Shown piece by piece: positions 26,211 to 34,338 of a stretch of 64,000 nucleotides of DNA. Position 1 is the stretch's first letter, and every line of letters begins with the position of its first letter. Source of the stretch: Streptomyces iconiensis (GTDB taxonomy: Bacteria; Actinomycetota; Actinomycetes; Streptomycetales; Streptomycetaceae). The translations under genes and the position numbers were made by a program. The stretch lies in the NCBI RefSeq assembly GCF_028657195.3, contig NZ_JANCPR020000027.1:1-64000 (forward strand), in the 5' to 3' direction. The notes under the pieces are model-generated. The model was given only the letters and a program-made list of their open reading frames with translations. It made no database searches and was not told the origin of the DNA.

Positions 26211-26603
26211 TCATGGGTTTGTGAGGATGTGGACGTCGGGCTCGATAGAAGTGGAAGGTGCAGGTCCGCGCTGGCCTCCTTGCCCACGCTGGCCTCTCCT
26301 GGCCCCCTGCCCTCCTTCGATGGCGAGGATCCGGTGAAGCCGAGTGGCCACGAGCAGACGCCGCATCTGCGGGGGTACCTCCCGCAGGACGAGCCTCCTC
26401 CCGCAACGCCCGGCGCGGCGGTGTGCACCCATGATGACGCCGAGGCCCGTGGCATCCCACGAGTCGAGTTCGGCGAGGTCCAGCACGAGGTCGCCGTCGC
26501 CCGAGTCGACGGCGGCGTGCAGGACCGTTCGGGCGTCCGCCGCGCTGCGGACGTCAAGACGACCTCCGACGACCAGCTCGGCGTGGTCGCCCTTGATGTG
26601 CAT
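26211..26603 (-). CDS. STAS-domain anti-sigma-factor antagonist-like protein
   Basis: A 130-residue protein. Residues 1-95 form a STAS domain with the landmark DLAELDSWDATGLGVIMGAH. In SpoIIAA and BldG the phosphorylated Ser precedes TG or SG; here that position is Ala (A51) with Thr following (T52), so the usual switch may be lost or moved to T52. The C-terminus is a Gln/Gly/Arg-rich tail ending VHILTNP. It is transcribed alone, with a 354-bp upstream gap. It likely binds an anti-sigma factor not found in the window. Confidence 0.8.
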   Translation of the reverse strand: MHIKGDHAELVVGGRLDVRSAADARTVLHAAVDSGDGDLVLDLAELDSWDATGLGVIMGAHRRAGRCGRRLVLREVPPQMRRLLVATRLHRILAIEGGQGARRGQRGQGGQRGPAPSTSIEPDVHILTNP

Positions 26604-26957
26604 ATGCGCTCCCCGGATTGCTGTCCGCGTACGTGAACCTCTACGTGTTGTTGTCCCACCACAACTGACTGTCGCGGGAGGGACGAAGTTGCCGTCCGTG
26701 CCTTAACCGATACCGATTTCACCCTCGCGGGCGAGAGTGGGCGGCACGTGTCGGCGCCCTTTGTGCGTACGTACTCATACGTGCTCAGTGAGTTCTCTCG
26801 TACCCAGTGAGACCGTTCGTGCTCAATGGGTCCTCGCGTACTCAATGAGGTCGTTCGTGCTCGGTGAGCTTGCTCGTGCTCATGCCTGCTCAGCGAGCTG
26901 TGCGTGCCTGTAGTGCTTGTGCACGCCTGTAGCGTTCAGCAGAGCCCTGACGCGCCG
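26604..26957. other. Gap upstream of the STAS gene, with repeats
   Basis: These 354 bp hold the promoter region of the STAS gene on the minus strand and the 3' flank of the acyl-CoA dehydrogenase gene. The distinctive content is the 19-bp tandem array at 26780-26874. No open reading frame here looks coding. Confidence 0.6.
26780..26874. repeat. 19-bp tandem repeat array
   Basis: Five head-to-tail units start at 26780, 26799, 26818, 26837 and 26856, each with a core close to CGTGCTCARTGAGNTC. Diverged partial units flank both sides. Each unit holds an imperfect palindrome CTCANTGAG, similar in style to the array at 1099-1295 but with a different sequence. Confidence 0.8.
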
Positions 26958-27821
26958 TCAGTGCTCGTAGAAGCCCTGGCCGCTCTTGCGCCCCAGGTCC
27001 CCTGCATCCACCATCCGCCGCATCAGCTCCGGCGGCGCGAACTTGCCGTCCTGCGACTCCGCGTAGATGTTGTCGGTGGCGTGCAGCAGGATGTCGACGC
27101 CCGTGAGGTCTGCGGTGGCGAGGGGGCCCATCGCGTGACCGAAGCCCAGCTTGCAGGCGGTGTCGATGTCCTCGGCCGAGGCGACACCGGACTCGTAGAG
27201 CTTGGCCGCCTCGACGACGAGCGCCGAGATGAGGCGGGTGGTGACGAAGCCGGCGACATCGCGGTTGACGACGACGCAGGTCTTGCCGACGGACTCGGCG
27301 AACTCCCGTGCGGAGGCGAGAGTTTCGTCGCTGGTCTTGTGGCCGCGCACCAGCTCGCAGAGCGCCATCATCGGCACAGGCGAGAAGAAGTGCGTGCCGA
27401 CCACCCGGTCGGGCCGTTCCGTGGCCGCCGCGATCTTGGTGATCGGGATCGCCGAGGTGTTGGAGGCGAGGATCGCGCTGTCCTTGGCGAGCTTGTCGAG
27501 GCTGGCGAAGATCTCCCGCTTGACCTCGATCTTCTCGAAGACGGCCTCGACGACGAGGTCGGCGTCCGCCGCGCCGTCCAGGTCGGTCGTGGTGGTGATG
27601 CGGGCGAGCGCGGCCTCGGCGTCCGTGGCGTCGAGCTTCCCCTTGGCGACGAACTTGTCGTAGGAAGCCTTGATGCCGTCGGTACCGCGGGTGAGCGCCT
27701 CGTCCGTCACATCGCGGAGAACCACGTCCCAGCCCGCCTGTGCGGAGACCTGCGCGATTCCGGAGCCCATGAGTCCTGCCCCGATGACGGCGAGCTTCTT
27801 CGCCACGTTGTTCACCCTCAC
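26958..27821 (-). CDS. 3-hydroxyacyl/3-hydroxybutyryl-CoA dehydrogenase
   Basis: A 287-residue dehydrogenase. The NAD-binding Rossmann motif GAGLMGSG is near residue 14; the substrate domain has ASNTSAIPITKIA and VVGTHFFSPVPMMALCELV with the catalytic His of the family, and NRDVAGFVTTRL. It oxidises (S)-3-hydroxybutyryl-CoA or longer acyl-CoA in beta-oxidation or ketone metabolism. The GTG at 27821 is the longest start; the GTG at 27806 with a GAGGG site is also possible. It stands alone on the minus strand. Confidence 0.9.
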   Translation of the reverse strand: MRVNNVAKKLAVIGAGLMGSGIAQVSAQAGWDVVLRDVTDEALTRGTDGIKASYDKFVAKGKLDATDAEAALARITTTTDLDGAADADLVVEAVFEKIEVKREIFASLDKLAKDSAILASNTSAIPITKIAAATERPDRVVGTHFFSPVPMMALCELVRGHKTSDETLASAREFAESVGKTCVVVNRDVAGFVTTRLISALVVEAAKLYESGVASAEDIDTACKLGFGHAMGPLATADLTGVDILLHATDNIYAESQDGKFAPPELMRRMVDAGDLGRKSGQGFYEH

Positions 27822-28407
27822 TTCGTCCCGCTGGTGAGCTTTGTCCCTCCGGGTGGCCGCGCCACTGCCACGTGCGCGTCACTCACACCCGTGAATAAGC
27901 GTCCGTTGGGCGGACATTAGCGCTTCTTCGGTGGGCGTGGGCGGGGAAGAGACACGTATCACGTCTCACATGGCGGACATCACACCGGGGGTGGCACTGG
28001 TGTGTCGCGCGTCATCAACCGGGCGCCGACGCCTACTTGAGAGCTGCCGATGACTACTGAACGACTACTGACGACTACTGGAGACCCACGCGACTACTGG
28101 AGACCCACGAACCACGGGTACTCATCGGGCGCTCATGGAAGAGAGCTCCTCCGCACCGACCCTCGTTCCGTCGCGACGGGAGCCGATACGGCCGATGACG
28201 GGAGCCGATGACGGGAACAGCCGATACAGCCGATACAGAGGCCGTCGTCATACAGCGGGGCCCGCCACAGCGGAAATCCCGGCAGCGGGCGTCGCGGGCG
28301 ACCGGCCATCGCCTGCGACCGGCCCACACCGTCGTGCACCGTCCCGGCATCGCCCACGCGTTCCCAGCTCCGCCCTGGCGCGGGGAGCAGCGGGCTACGC
28401 TCGGGAC
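27822..28407. other. Long divergent intergenic region with short repeats
   Basis: This 586-bp gap lies between the dehydrogenase and the cobalamin adenosyltransferase. It holds a 19-bp duplication at 28051-28109 and a GCCGAT-rich tandem stretch at about 28182-28239. No cobalamin riboswitch was convincing; no ORF here has coding character. It must contain both divergent promoters. Confidence 0.6.
28051..28109. repeat. 19-bp direct repeats (CGACTACTGG family)
   Basis: CGACTACTGGAGACCCACG is repeated exactly at 28072-28090 and 28091-28109, preceded by two shorter copies of the first ten bases (28051-28071). It lies in the divergent gap and has no dyad symmetry. Confidence 0.85.
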
Positions 28408-28980
28408 ATGGTTAACCTCACGCGGATCTACACCCGTACCGGCGACAAGGGCACCACCGCGCTCGGCGACATGAGCCGCGCGCCCAAGACCGACTCGCGC
28501 ATCGCGGCGTACGCCGACGCGAACGAGGCGAACGCCGCGATCGGGGTCGCGCTCGCACTCGGTGACCTGGGCGAGGAGATGCGGACCGTCCTGGTGCGGG
28601 TCCAGAACGACCTGTTCGACGTGGGCGCCGATCTGTCGACGCCGGTCGCCGAGAACCCGCAGTACCCGCCGCTGCGGGTCGAACAGACCTACGTCGACAA
28701 ACTGGAGGCGGACTGCGACCGCTTCCTGGAGGACCTGGAGAAGCTGCGCTCCTTCATCCTTCCCGGTGGCACAGCGGGCGCGGCACTGCTGCACCAGGCG
28801 TGCACCGTCGTACGCCGCGCCGAGCGCTCCACGTGGGCCGCGATGGAAGAACACGGCGACGTGATGAACCCGCTCACGGCGACCTACCTCAACCGCCTCT
28901 CCGACCTGCTGTTCATCCTGGCGCGCACCGCGAACAAGTCCGTCGGCGACGTGCTGTGGGTTCCGGGCGGCGAGCGGTGA
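28408..28980 (+). CDS. Cob(I)alamin adenosyltransferase, PduO type
   Basis: A 190-residue PduO-type ATP:cob(I)alamin adenosyltransferase. It has the ATP-binding N-terminus TRIYTRTGDKGTTALGDMSR, DANEANAAIGVALAL, the RRAERSTWAAM segment, and NRLSDLLFILARTANK near the end. It forms adenosylcobalamin for enzymes such as methylmalonyl-CoA mutase, linking it to meaB and mce in this window. ATG 28408 is chosen for family alignment. The stop overlaps the HAD gene's GTG as GTGA. Confidence 0.92.
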   Translation: MVNLTRIYTRTGDKGTTALGDMSRAPKTDSRIAAYADANEANAAIGVALALGDLGEEMRTVLVRVQNDLFDVGADLSTPVAENPQYPPLRVEQTYVDKLEADCDRFLEDLEKLRSFILPGGTAGAALLHQACTVVRRAERSTWAAMEEHGDVMNPLTATYLNRLSDLLFILARTANKSVGDVLWVPGGER

Positions 28981-29585
28981 ACGGCTCGCCCCCGGGTTCC
29001 GCTCTCCTGTGCGACCTGGGCGGCGTCGTGGTCCGCGACGCGCTGCCCGGGATGGTGGCCAAGTGGGCACCGCGGCTCGGCATCTCCGAACAGGCCCTCA
29101 TCTCCGCCGTGTTCGCGGGCAACGACGACACGGTCCTCGTCGGACGCATGTCCGAGCCCGAGTGGTGGGACGTCGTACGCGAACGGCTGGACGTGAACGA
29201 GGAGACCGTCGCCGAGATCCGGCGGGACCTGACGGGCAACCCCGTCTGGGACCACGCACTCGTCGACGCCGTGGCGGCCCTGCGTGGGCGGGTGGGTACC
29301 GCGTTCGTCAGCAATGCCTGGCCGCACACCCGTACGGGCCTCGCCGAGCTGCTGGCCGTCGCCGACCACGCGGTCCTCTCCTACGAGGTGGGCGTCGCCA
29401 AGCCCGATCCCCGCATCTACACACACGCCCTGGAACTGCTGGGAGTACCCGCCTCAGCTGCGCTCTTCGTGGACGACTCGGCGCGCAACGTCGCAGCGGC
29501 CCAAGCTCTCGGCATGACGGGCCACCTCCACACGGAAGCGGCGGGCACCCTGGCGGCGGTCGAAAGCTTCACCCGAGCGACCTGA
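28977..29585 (+). CDS. HAD-superfamily hydrolase (phosphatase-like)
   Basis: A 202-residue HAD subfamily IA protein. The nucleophile D13 is in LLCDLGGVVVRD; motif II Ser is in AFVSNAW; the Lys and acidic motifs are in EVGVAKPDPRIY and ALFVDDSARNV. DLGGVV instead of DxD is common in the YihX-like group. Substrate unknown. Its GTG start overlaps the adenosyltransferase stop, so the two are co-translated. It converges on the AAC(3)-like gene. Confidence 0.85.
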   Translation: MNGSPPGSALLCDLGGVVVRDALPGMVAKWAPRLGISEQALISAVFAGNDDTVLVGRMSEPEWWDVVRERLDVNEETVAEIRRDLTGNPVWDHALVDAVAALRGRVGTAFVSNAWPHTRTGLAELLAVADHAVLSYEVGVAKPDPRIYTHALELLGVPASAALFVDDSARNVAAAQALGMTGHLHTEAAGTLAAVESFTRAT

Positions 29586-29771
29586 CGCCTCGCGCCGCGG
29601 TCGCCGTTCCGGGCGCTGCGCACCACAGGCAGCGCCTCGTTCACACCGTGCCGGCACACCGCGCGCACGCCCCCTGGGAGCTGGCAGCGCTCACCGAGGC
29701 GGGCGGACGGGCGGGCGGACGGACGGACGGACAAGGGCACGGGTGACCGTCCTCAACGGGCGAACGGCTGA

Positions 29772-29846
29772 GCGTCACGCACGGCGGGCCTCACGCACGG
29801 CGGGGCACTCTCGCACCCGGTGGGACGCTCTCGCACCCGGTGGGGC
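29772..29846. repeat. 20-bp tandem repeats at convergent junction
   Basis: CTCTCGCACCCGGTGGG occurs at 29808-29824 and 29828-29844 (20-bp period), preceded by two CACGCACGGCGGG units at 29776-29805. The array sits between the HAD gene and the convergent acetyltransferase gene, a location shared with the arrays at 1099 and 21816. Confidence 0.75.
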
Positions 29847-29850
29847 GCTC

Positions 29851-30711
29851 TTAGGCGCCGGTGACGCGGGACTCGATCCAGTTCACGCCGAAGCGCACCA
29901 GTGCCGCGGCGTCGAACAGCTGGCTCTCGCCCGCGCCCACCCGACCGGAGACACCGATTCCGGCGGCGAGCGCCTCACGGGCGATCACGGCGAAGGGCCA
30001 CTCACCCTCGGGAACTCCCGCACGCCTGTAGTCGAACGCTTCGTCCTCGGTATCGATGTCCCAGTAGTGCCGCCAGACGCGCTCGCCCCGCTCGTCCAGG
30101 ACGGGGACCTCATAGCCGAGGTACCGCTTTCCCGGCGCCTGGGCCAGGGACTCGGCATGGTGGAGCACCGTGAGGGCGTCCAGCGGCGCTCCCAGGAGCA
30201 GCACCCGCCCTCCGGTGGCGACGAGCCTGCCCAGGGGGCCGTTCACGCCGTACGGGTCGTCCCAGGACACGTCGGCCGTCAGCTCGGCGGCACGCGCGCC
30301 GAGCGCCACGAAGCTGTCGGGGTGTGCCGTCCGCACCGCGCCCGGGGTGAGCCGCAGCGCCTCGGGCAGCCGCCCGTTGTCGTGCGTACCCTCGCTCAAC
30401 CCCGGCTCGTAGGGCGGGTGTTCGGTCCGCACGGCGTCCTGCCACGCGCGTGGCCACTCCACGAAGTCGTACGGTGGCGCGTCGTTCCAGCCGCTGTAGA
30501 CCAGCAGCGTGCCCCGCTCCCCCACCGCCTCGCGCAGTGCCCCGACAACGGTGCGCGGACCACCCGGAACGTAGCCGAGCGCGGAGAGACGGGTGTGGAA
30601 CATGACCGTCTCCCCCGCGTCCGCTTCCAGCCCCAGCGCCGCCAGCTCGGCGACAAGGCGACTGTGTGTGACGGGCCCCCGGGAGAGCGCGAGCAACTGC
30701 TGTTCGTCCAT
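29851..30711 (-). CDS. AAC(3)-family aminoglycoside N-acetyltransferase homologue
   Basis: A 286-residue Antibiotic_NAT protein. The N-terminal MDEQQLLALSRGPVTHSRLV and GETVMFHTRLSALGYVPGG match the AAC(3) acetyl-CoA site; the second half has NGPLGRLVATGGRVLLLGAP, LDALTVLHHAESLAQAP (catalytic His/Glu in LHHAE at about 184-187) and WIESRV. AAC(3) enzymes acetylate the 3-amino group of 2-deoxystreptamine drugs. ATG 30711 is chosen for its GGAGGAA site. It is isolated, with no antibiotic cluster near. Actual substrate is unknown; some homologues act on other amines or are silent. Confidence 0.8.
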   Translation of the reverse strand: MDEQQLLALSRGPVTHSRLVAELAALGLEADAGETVMFHTRLSALGYVPGGPRTVVGALREAVGERGTLLVYSGWNDAPPYDFVEWPRAWQDAVRTEHPPYEPGLSEGTHDNGRLPEALRLTPGAVRTAHPDSFVALGARAAELTADVSWDDPYGVNGPLGRLVATGGRVLLLGAPLDALTVLHHAESLAQAPGKRYLGYEVPVLDERGERVWRHYWDIDTEDEAFDYRRAGVPEGEWPFAVIAREALAAGIGVSGRVGAGESQLFDAAALVRFGVNWIESRVTGA

Positions 30712-30935
30712 GACGTGTTCCTCCGGCGGCGGGCACGTTCCCACGAGAAGGCGGACGCCTACGCGGGCAGTCGCACGCCCTTCGCACGTGTGACATGCGG
30801 CACGCGACGAGCGAGCGGGGCGCCGAACGAACCGGCAAGCGGACACGCGGTCGTACGGGCTTACGGGCTTACGGGCAAGCAGGCCAACGAGGGCATACGG
30901 ACAGGGGCTTCGAGCGTACGCGCCGCCGACCCTGT

Positions 30936-31661
30936 TCACCTGAGGGTTTTCGTCACGTCCTCGCCGCGGTCGGCGGCGCTGCCGTCCGCGGACGATTCCC
31001 CGCCCCCGAGCCGCTTCCGCTCCACCGACTCCGCCGACCCCGCAGACGCCTTCCGCCCCGTCGCCCCCGTCCGCTCCGCCGACTCCATCCGCTCCATCGG
31101 CTCCATCGGCTCCATCGGCTCCTCACCCTCCTTCGGCTGCTTCGGCCACAACGTGTAGCTCAGCGCGATGATGACGCTGATCACGGTCAGCAGGCCCATG
31201 CGGCCCTGCCACTGCCGCAGTCCCTCGGTCTGCGAGGGGTCGCCGACGTACCAGGTGGCGCACTGGAGCAGCGCGGCGGCGATGGCGGCTGCGCCGGCGA
31301 AGCGGGCGGTCATCTTCCACTCGTGCAGGGCGCGCGGCATGCCGTAGCGCGGAGGCTTGACCGGGCGGCCGGCGCCGCCGAAGCGGTGCGCCGCGTGACC
31401 GTCGGCCCACTTGACGACGTAGTGCCCGTGGGTGGCGGTGAAGCCGATGTAGACCGCGGCCAGGCCGTGCTTCCAGTCGGGCTCGGCGCCGTTCTTCAGG
31501 TCGATGGCCGTCACGATGAGCAGCACGACCTCCAGAAGCGGCTCGCACAGCAGGACGGCGGCTCCCGTACGCGGCATCCGCGCGAGGTAGCGCAGTGCGA
31601 GGCCGCCGGCGAGCAGCACCCAGAAGGCGATCTCACAAATGATGATCAAGGTGACGATCAT
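30936..31661 (-). CDS. Membrane protein with acidic/polar tail
   Basis: A 241-residue membrane protein of unknown function with five or so hydrophobic segments in the first 170 residues (MIVTLIIICEIAFWVLLAGG start). The C-terminal 70 residues are soluble, with an MEPMEPMERME repeat, and likely disordered. No family name is recognised with confidence. It is divergent from the next small membrane gene. Confidence 0.7.
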   Translation of the reverse strand: MIVTLIIICEIAFWVLLAGGLALRYLARMPRTGAAVLLCEPLLEVVLLIVTAIDLKNGAEPDWKHGLAAVYIGFTATHGHYVVKWADGHAAHRFGGAGRPVKPPRYGMPRALHEWKMTARFAGAAAIAAALLQCATWYVGDPSQTEGLRQWQGRMGLLTVISVIIALSYTLWPKQPKEGEEPMEPMEPMERMESAERTGATGRKASAGSAESVERKRLGGGESSADGSAADRGEDVTKTLR

Positions 31662-31838
31662 GGGGTGGGCTCCTCATCTTTCCGTCCCTCCAGCGTGATC
31701 GCCGACCGCCCGCGACGCGTCGTAGCCCATGATGATTCCCCGCCTGCCGCCACTGCATCGAACGGTGCAGCGCACGTTGCCGCGCGGTCGGCCGTACGTA
31801 CGACGATCGGGGCGTGTGACGCCGACTAACCTGGCCGT

Positions 31839-32066
31839 ATGAATCCCGTGACCAAGTCCTTCCTGGAAGGCGCGGCCCACTTCATCGCCGGTCTGGGGCT
31901 GTGGCTCTTCGGCGGCGGTGTCGAGATCCCCGTGATCACGCTCACGGCGCTGGGCGTGGTCCTGATGGCGATCGGCGTACTACTGGTGGCCAAGGGCGGC
32001 TATCTGACGGTGCGCGCACGCCGCGACGCGGCACGCGCACGAGAACAGGCCGCGGAACAGGTATGA
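31839..32066 (+). CDS. Small two-TM membrane protein
   Basis: A 75-residue protein with hydrophobic segments at about residues 12-26 and 32-53 and a basic C-terminus (RARRDAARAREQ). Unknown function. The start ATG has no clear strong ribosome site. It precedes the chiS gene by 46 bp and may be co-transcribed with the chitin response genes. Confidence 0.6.
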   Translation: MNPVTKSFLEGAAHFIAGLGLWLFGGGVEIPVITLTALGVVLMAIGVLLVAKGGYLTVRARRDAARAREQAAEQV

Positions 32067-32112
32067 CCGCGGGCGCGAGTCGCGGTCACCGCAGCGGCGC
32101 CAAGACGGGGCC

Positions 32113-33633
32113 GTGGCGGATCGGGCCATGAGGGATCGGGCCATGGCGAATGGGGCCATGACGGCATCCCCGGCGTCGCGCGCGTACCGCCCGAGCCGCG
32201 ACGACATCCTGATCGCGATCGCCGGGCTGGCCGGGGGCCTGCTCCTGTGGTCGTTCGGGCTGACCAGCACCCCATTGTCCGAGCGCGGGCCCCGCTGGCT
32301 GGCGCTGGTCCCGCTCGGCGTGATGTGCCTGGCCGCGCTGGGCCGCCGGGTGGCGCCGCCGTACGCACTGGCCCTGGCCGTACTGGCACAGACGGCCGAC
32401 ATCCTGGTCGGCTCGCTACTGGCGACGATCGTCCTGTTCACGGACGTCGTCTACGCGGCGGTGCTGTACGGCTCCGCGCGGCTGTCGCGGGCGCTGATGC
32501 GCGGCAGCGTGGTCTTCACGGTGATCGTCTCGGTCACGCTGATCGCCACCTTCCGCTCCCCCGAGGTCCTGCTCCTCGCCGGGCTGTGCGGCGGCGTCAC
32601 CATCGCTCCCGCGTGTACGGGCGCCCTGCTGCGCAACCACAGGGAGGAGGCAGCCGCCGAGCGGCTGCGGGCCGAACAGACGGCGCTGCTGGCCGAGATG
32701 GACCGTACACAGGCCATCAACGCCGAACGGGCGCGAATGGCACGCGAACTGCACGACGTGGTCGCCAACCACCTCTCCGCCATCGCCATCCACTCCACGG
32801 CCGCACTCTCCCTCGGAATCGGCACCGGCGCCGGAACCGGAACCGGAACCGGCACGGCCACCAGCGCCAATGCCTCCAACGGCACCAAGCACGCCGAGCA
32901 CGCCGGGGGCGCCGAGGACGGAGCCGACGCCAACGCCGGCGCCCAGAAGGCTGCCGCCGCCGCGCAGGAAGCCCTCGCCGTCATCCGGGAGAACAGCGTG
33001 CAGGGGCTGGCTGAAATGCGCCGCCTCATCGGCCTGTTGCGGGACGCCGACAGGAACGCGCAGCCCGTGGCCACCCCCTCCCTCGGAGGGATCGACGCGC
33101 TGCTCGACCGCGCCCGCGCGGCGGCGGACGACGGTCATACGTTCACGCTGGACGACCGCCGCACGCCGGGTGAGCGGCTGCCGGCCCCCGTGGAACTCGC
33201 CGCCTACCGGGTCGTACAGGAGGCGGTCACCAACGCGCTCAAGCACGCCTCCCCCGGCCCCGTCACCGTCGAGCTGGAGCGCGACAAGGCGCTGCGTATC
33301 CGGGTCACCAGCCCTCTCGCCGGTGACGACTCCCCGCGCGCGCCGGGGGCGGGCGCCGGCCTCGTGGGCATGCGCGAGCGCGTTGACCTGCTGCACGGCG
33401 AGCTGTCGGCCGGGCCGGCCACGGACCACGACGGCGCCAAGATCTGGGAGGTCCGTGCCGCGCTGCCCGCCCCCACCGAGCCAGGTGCCCCGGAGACGCC
33501 ACGTACGGGAACGGCACGGGCAGGCACGGCACGGACGGGCCCCGGACGCACAGAGACCGCACGTACGGAAACCGCACGTACAGAGACCGCACGCACCACG
33601 GGGCCCCTCGACCACAAGGAGAAGAACCGGTGA
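32113..33633 (+). CDS. chiS: Chitin-responsive sensor kinase ChiS (NarL-type)
   Basis: A 506-residue histidine kinase with four to five membrane segments in residues 31-165. The phospho-acceptor His is H214 in ARELHDVVANHLSA, and the ATPase box includes VVQEAVTNALKHA and GAGLVGMRERV. About residues 235-280, between the DHp helices, are a Gly/Thr/Ala/Glu-rich insert (GIGTGAGTGTGTGTATSANA) not expected in the family. The last 45 residues repeat TARTE. The start is uncertain; ATG 32158 is an alternative. Gene order with chiR and chiC matches the chitinase regulatory unit of S. coelicolor. Confidence 0.82.
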   Translation: MADRAMRDRAMANGAMTASPASRAYRPSRDDILIAIAGLAGGLLLWSFGLTSTPLSERGPRWLALVPLGVMCLAALGRRVAPPYALALAVLAQTADILVGSLLATIVLFTDVVYAAVLYGSARLSRALMRGSVVFTVIVSVTLIATFRSPEVLLLAGLCGGVTIAPACTGALLRNHREEAAAERLRAEQTALLAEMDRTQAINAERARMARELHDVVANHLSAIAIHSTAALSLGIGTGAGTGTGTGTATSANASNGTKHAEHAGGAEDGADANAGAQKAAAAAQEALAVIRENSVQGLAEMRRLIGLLRDADRNAQPVATPSLGGIDALLDRARAAADDGHTFTLDDRRTPGERLPAPVELAAYRVVQEAVTNALKHASPGPVTVELERDKALRIRVTSPLAGDDSPRAPGAGAGLVGMRERVDLLHGELSAGPATDHDGAKIWEVRAALPAPTEPGAPETPRTGTARAGTARTGPGRTETARTETARTETARTTGPLDHKEKNR

Positions 33634-34319
33634 CAACGGCCAGCACCCAGGGCGCCGAGGACATCCGCGTACTGGTCGCCGAGGACCAGGGCGCCGTGCG
33701 CGCCGGCCTCGTCCTCATCCTCCGTAACGCGCCGGGCATCGAGGTCGTGGGCGAGGCGGAGGACGGCGAGGAGGCCGTGCGCCTCGCACGCGAACTGCGC
33801 CCCGACGTGGTGCTGATGGACATCCAGATGCCGCGCCTGGACGGGGTGACCGCCACCCGCCGGATCACCGGTGACGGGCTCGCCGACGTGCTCGTACTGA
33901 CGACGTTCGACCTGGACGAGTACGTCTTCGGTGCCCTGCGCGCGGGCGCTTCCGGTTTCCTCCTCAAGGACAGCGAGGCGGCTGCCGTCGTGGACGCCGT
34001 CCGTACGGTCGCGCGCGGCGAGGGTCTGATCGCGCCCGCCGTGACCCGGCGTCTCATCGCCGAGTTCGCCCAGCCGGGCGCCCGCGCGCCCCGCGTCCCC
34101 GAGGACGCACCGCCGGGTCTCGCCGAACTCACCCGCCGGGAGCGCGAGGTGCTCGGGTGCCTGGGCGAGGGGCTGTCCAACGCCGAGGTCGCGGGCCGGC
34201 TCACGATGGCGGAGGCCACGGTGAAGACGCATGTGAGCAGACTGCTCGCGAAGCTGGATCTGCGCAGCAGGACCCAGGCGGCCGTGCTCGCCCAGGAGTT
34301 GGGCATTCCGGCGCCGTAG
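33630..34319 (+). CDS. chiR: Chitin-response regulator ChiR (NarL/LuxR type)
   Basis: A 229-residue response regulator. The receiver domain has E18 and D19, phospho-acceptor D64 in VVLMDIQMPRLDG, and K113 in GFLLKDSE. The C-terminal LuxR helix-turn-helix is LTRREREVLGCLGEGLSNAE and TVKTHVSRLLAKL. The GTG overlaps the kinase stop as GTGA, so the pair is translationally coupled. It is the likely partner of ChiS and probable activator of the chiC promoter 20 bp beyond its stop. Confidence 0.85.
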   Translation: MTTASTQGAEDIRVLVAEDQGAVRAGLVLILRNAPGIEVVGEAEDGEEAVRLARELRPDVVLMDIQMPRLDGVTATRRITGDGLADVLVLTTFDLDEYVFGALRAGASGFLLKDSEAAAVVDAVRTVARGEGLIAPAVTRRLIAEFAQPGARAPRVPEDAPPGLAELTRREREVLGCLGEGLSNAEVAGRLTMAEATVKTHVSRLLAKLDLRSRTQAAVLAQELGIPAP

Positions 34320-34338
34320 AAGACGAACGGTCCCGATC

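Noticed and set aside
27822..28407. Cobalamin riboswitch before the adenosyltransferase
   Set aside because: GCCACAGCGG near 28263 superficially resembles a B12 box, but no surrounding stems or conserved core could be found.
29743..31158. 471-residue plus-strand frame
   Set aside because: It covers the AAC(3) gene on the opposite strand and has no family features.
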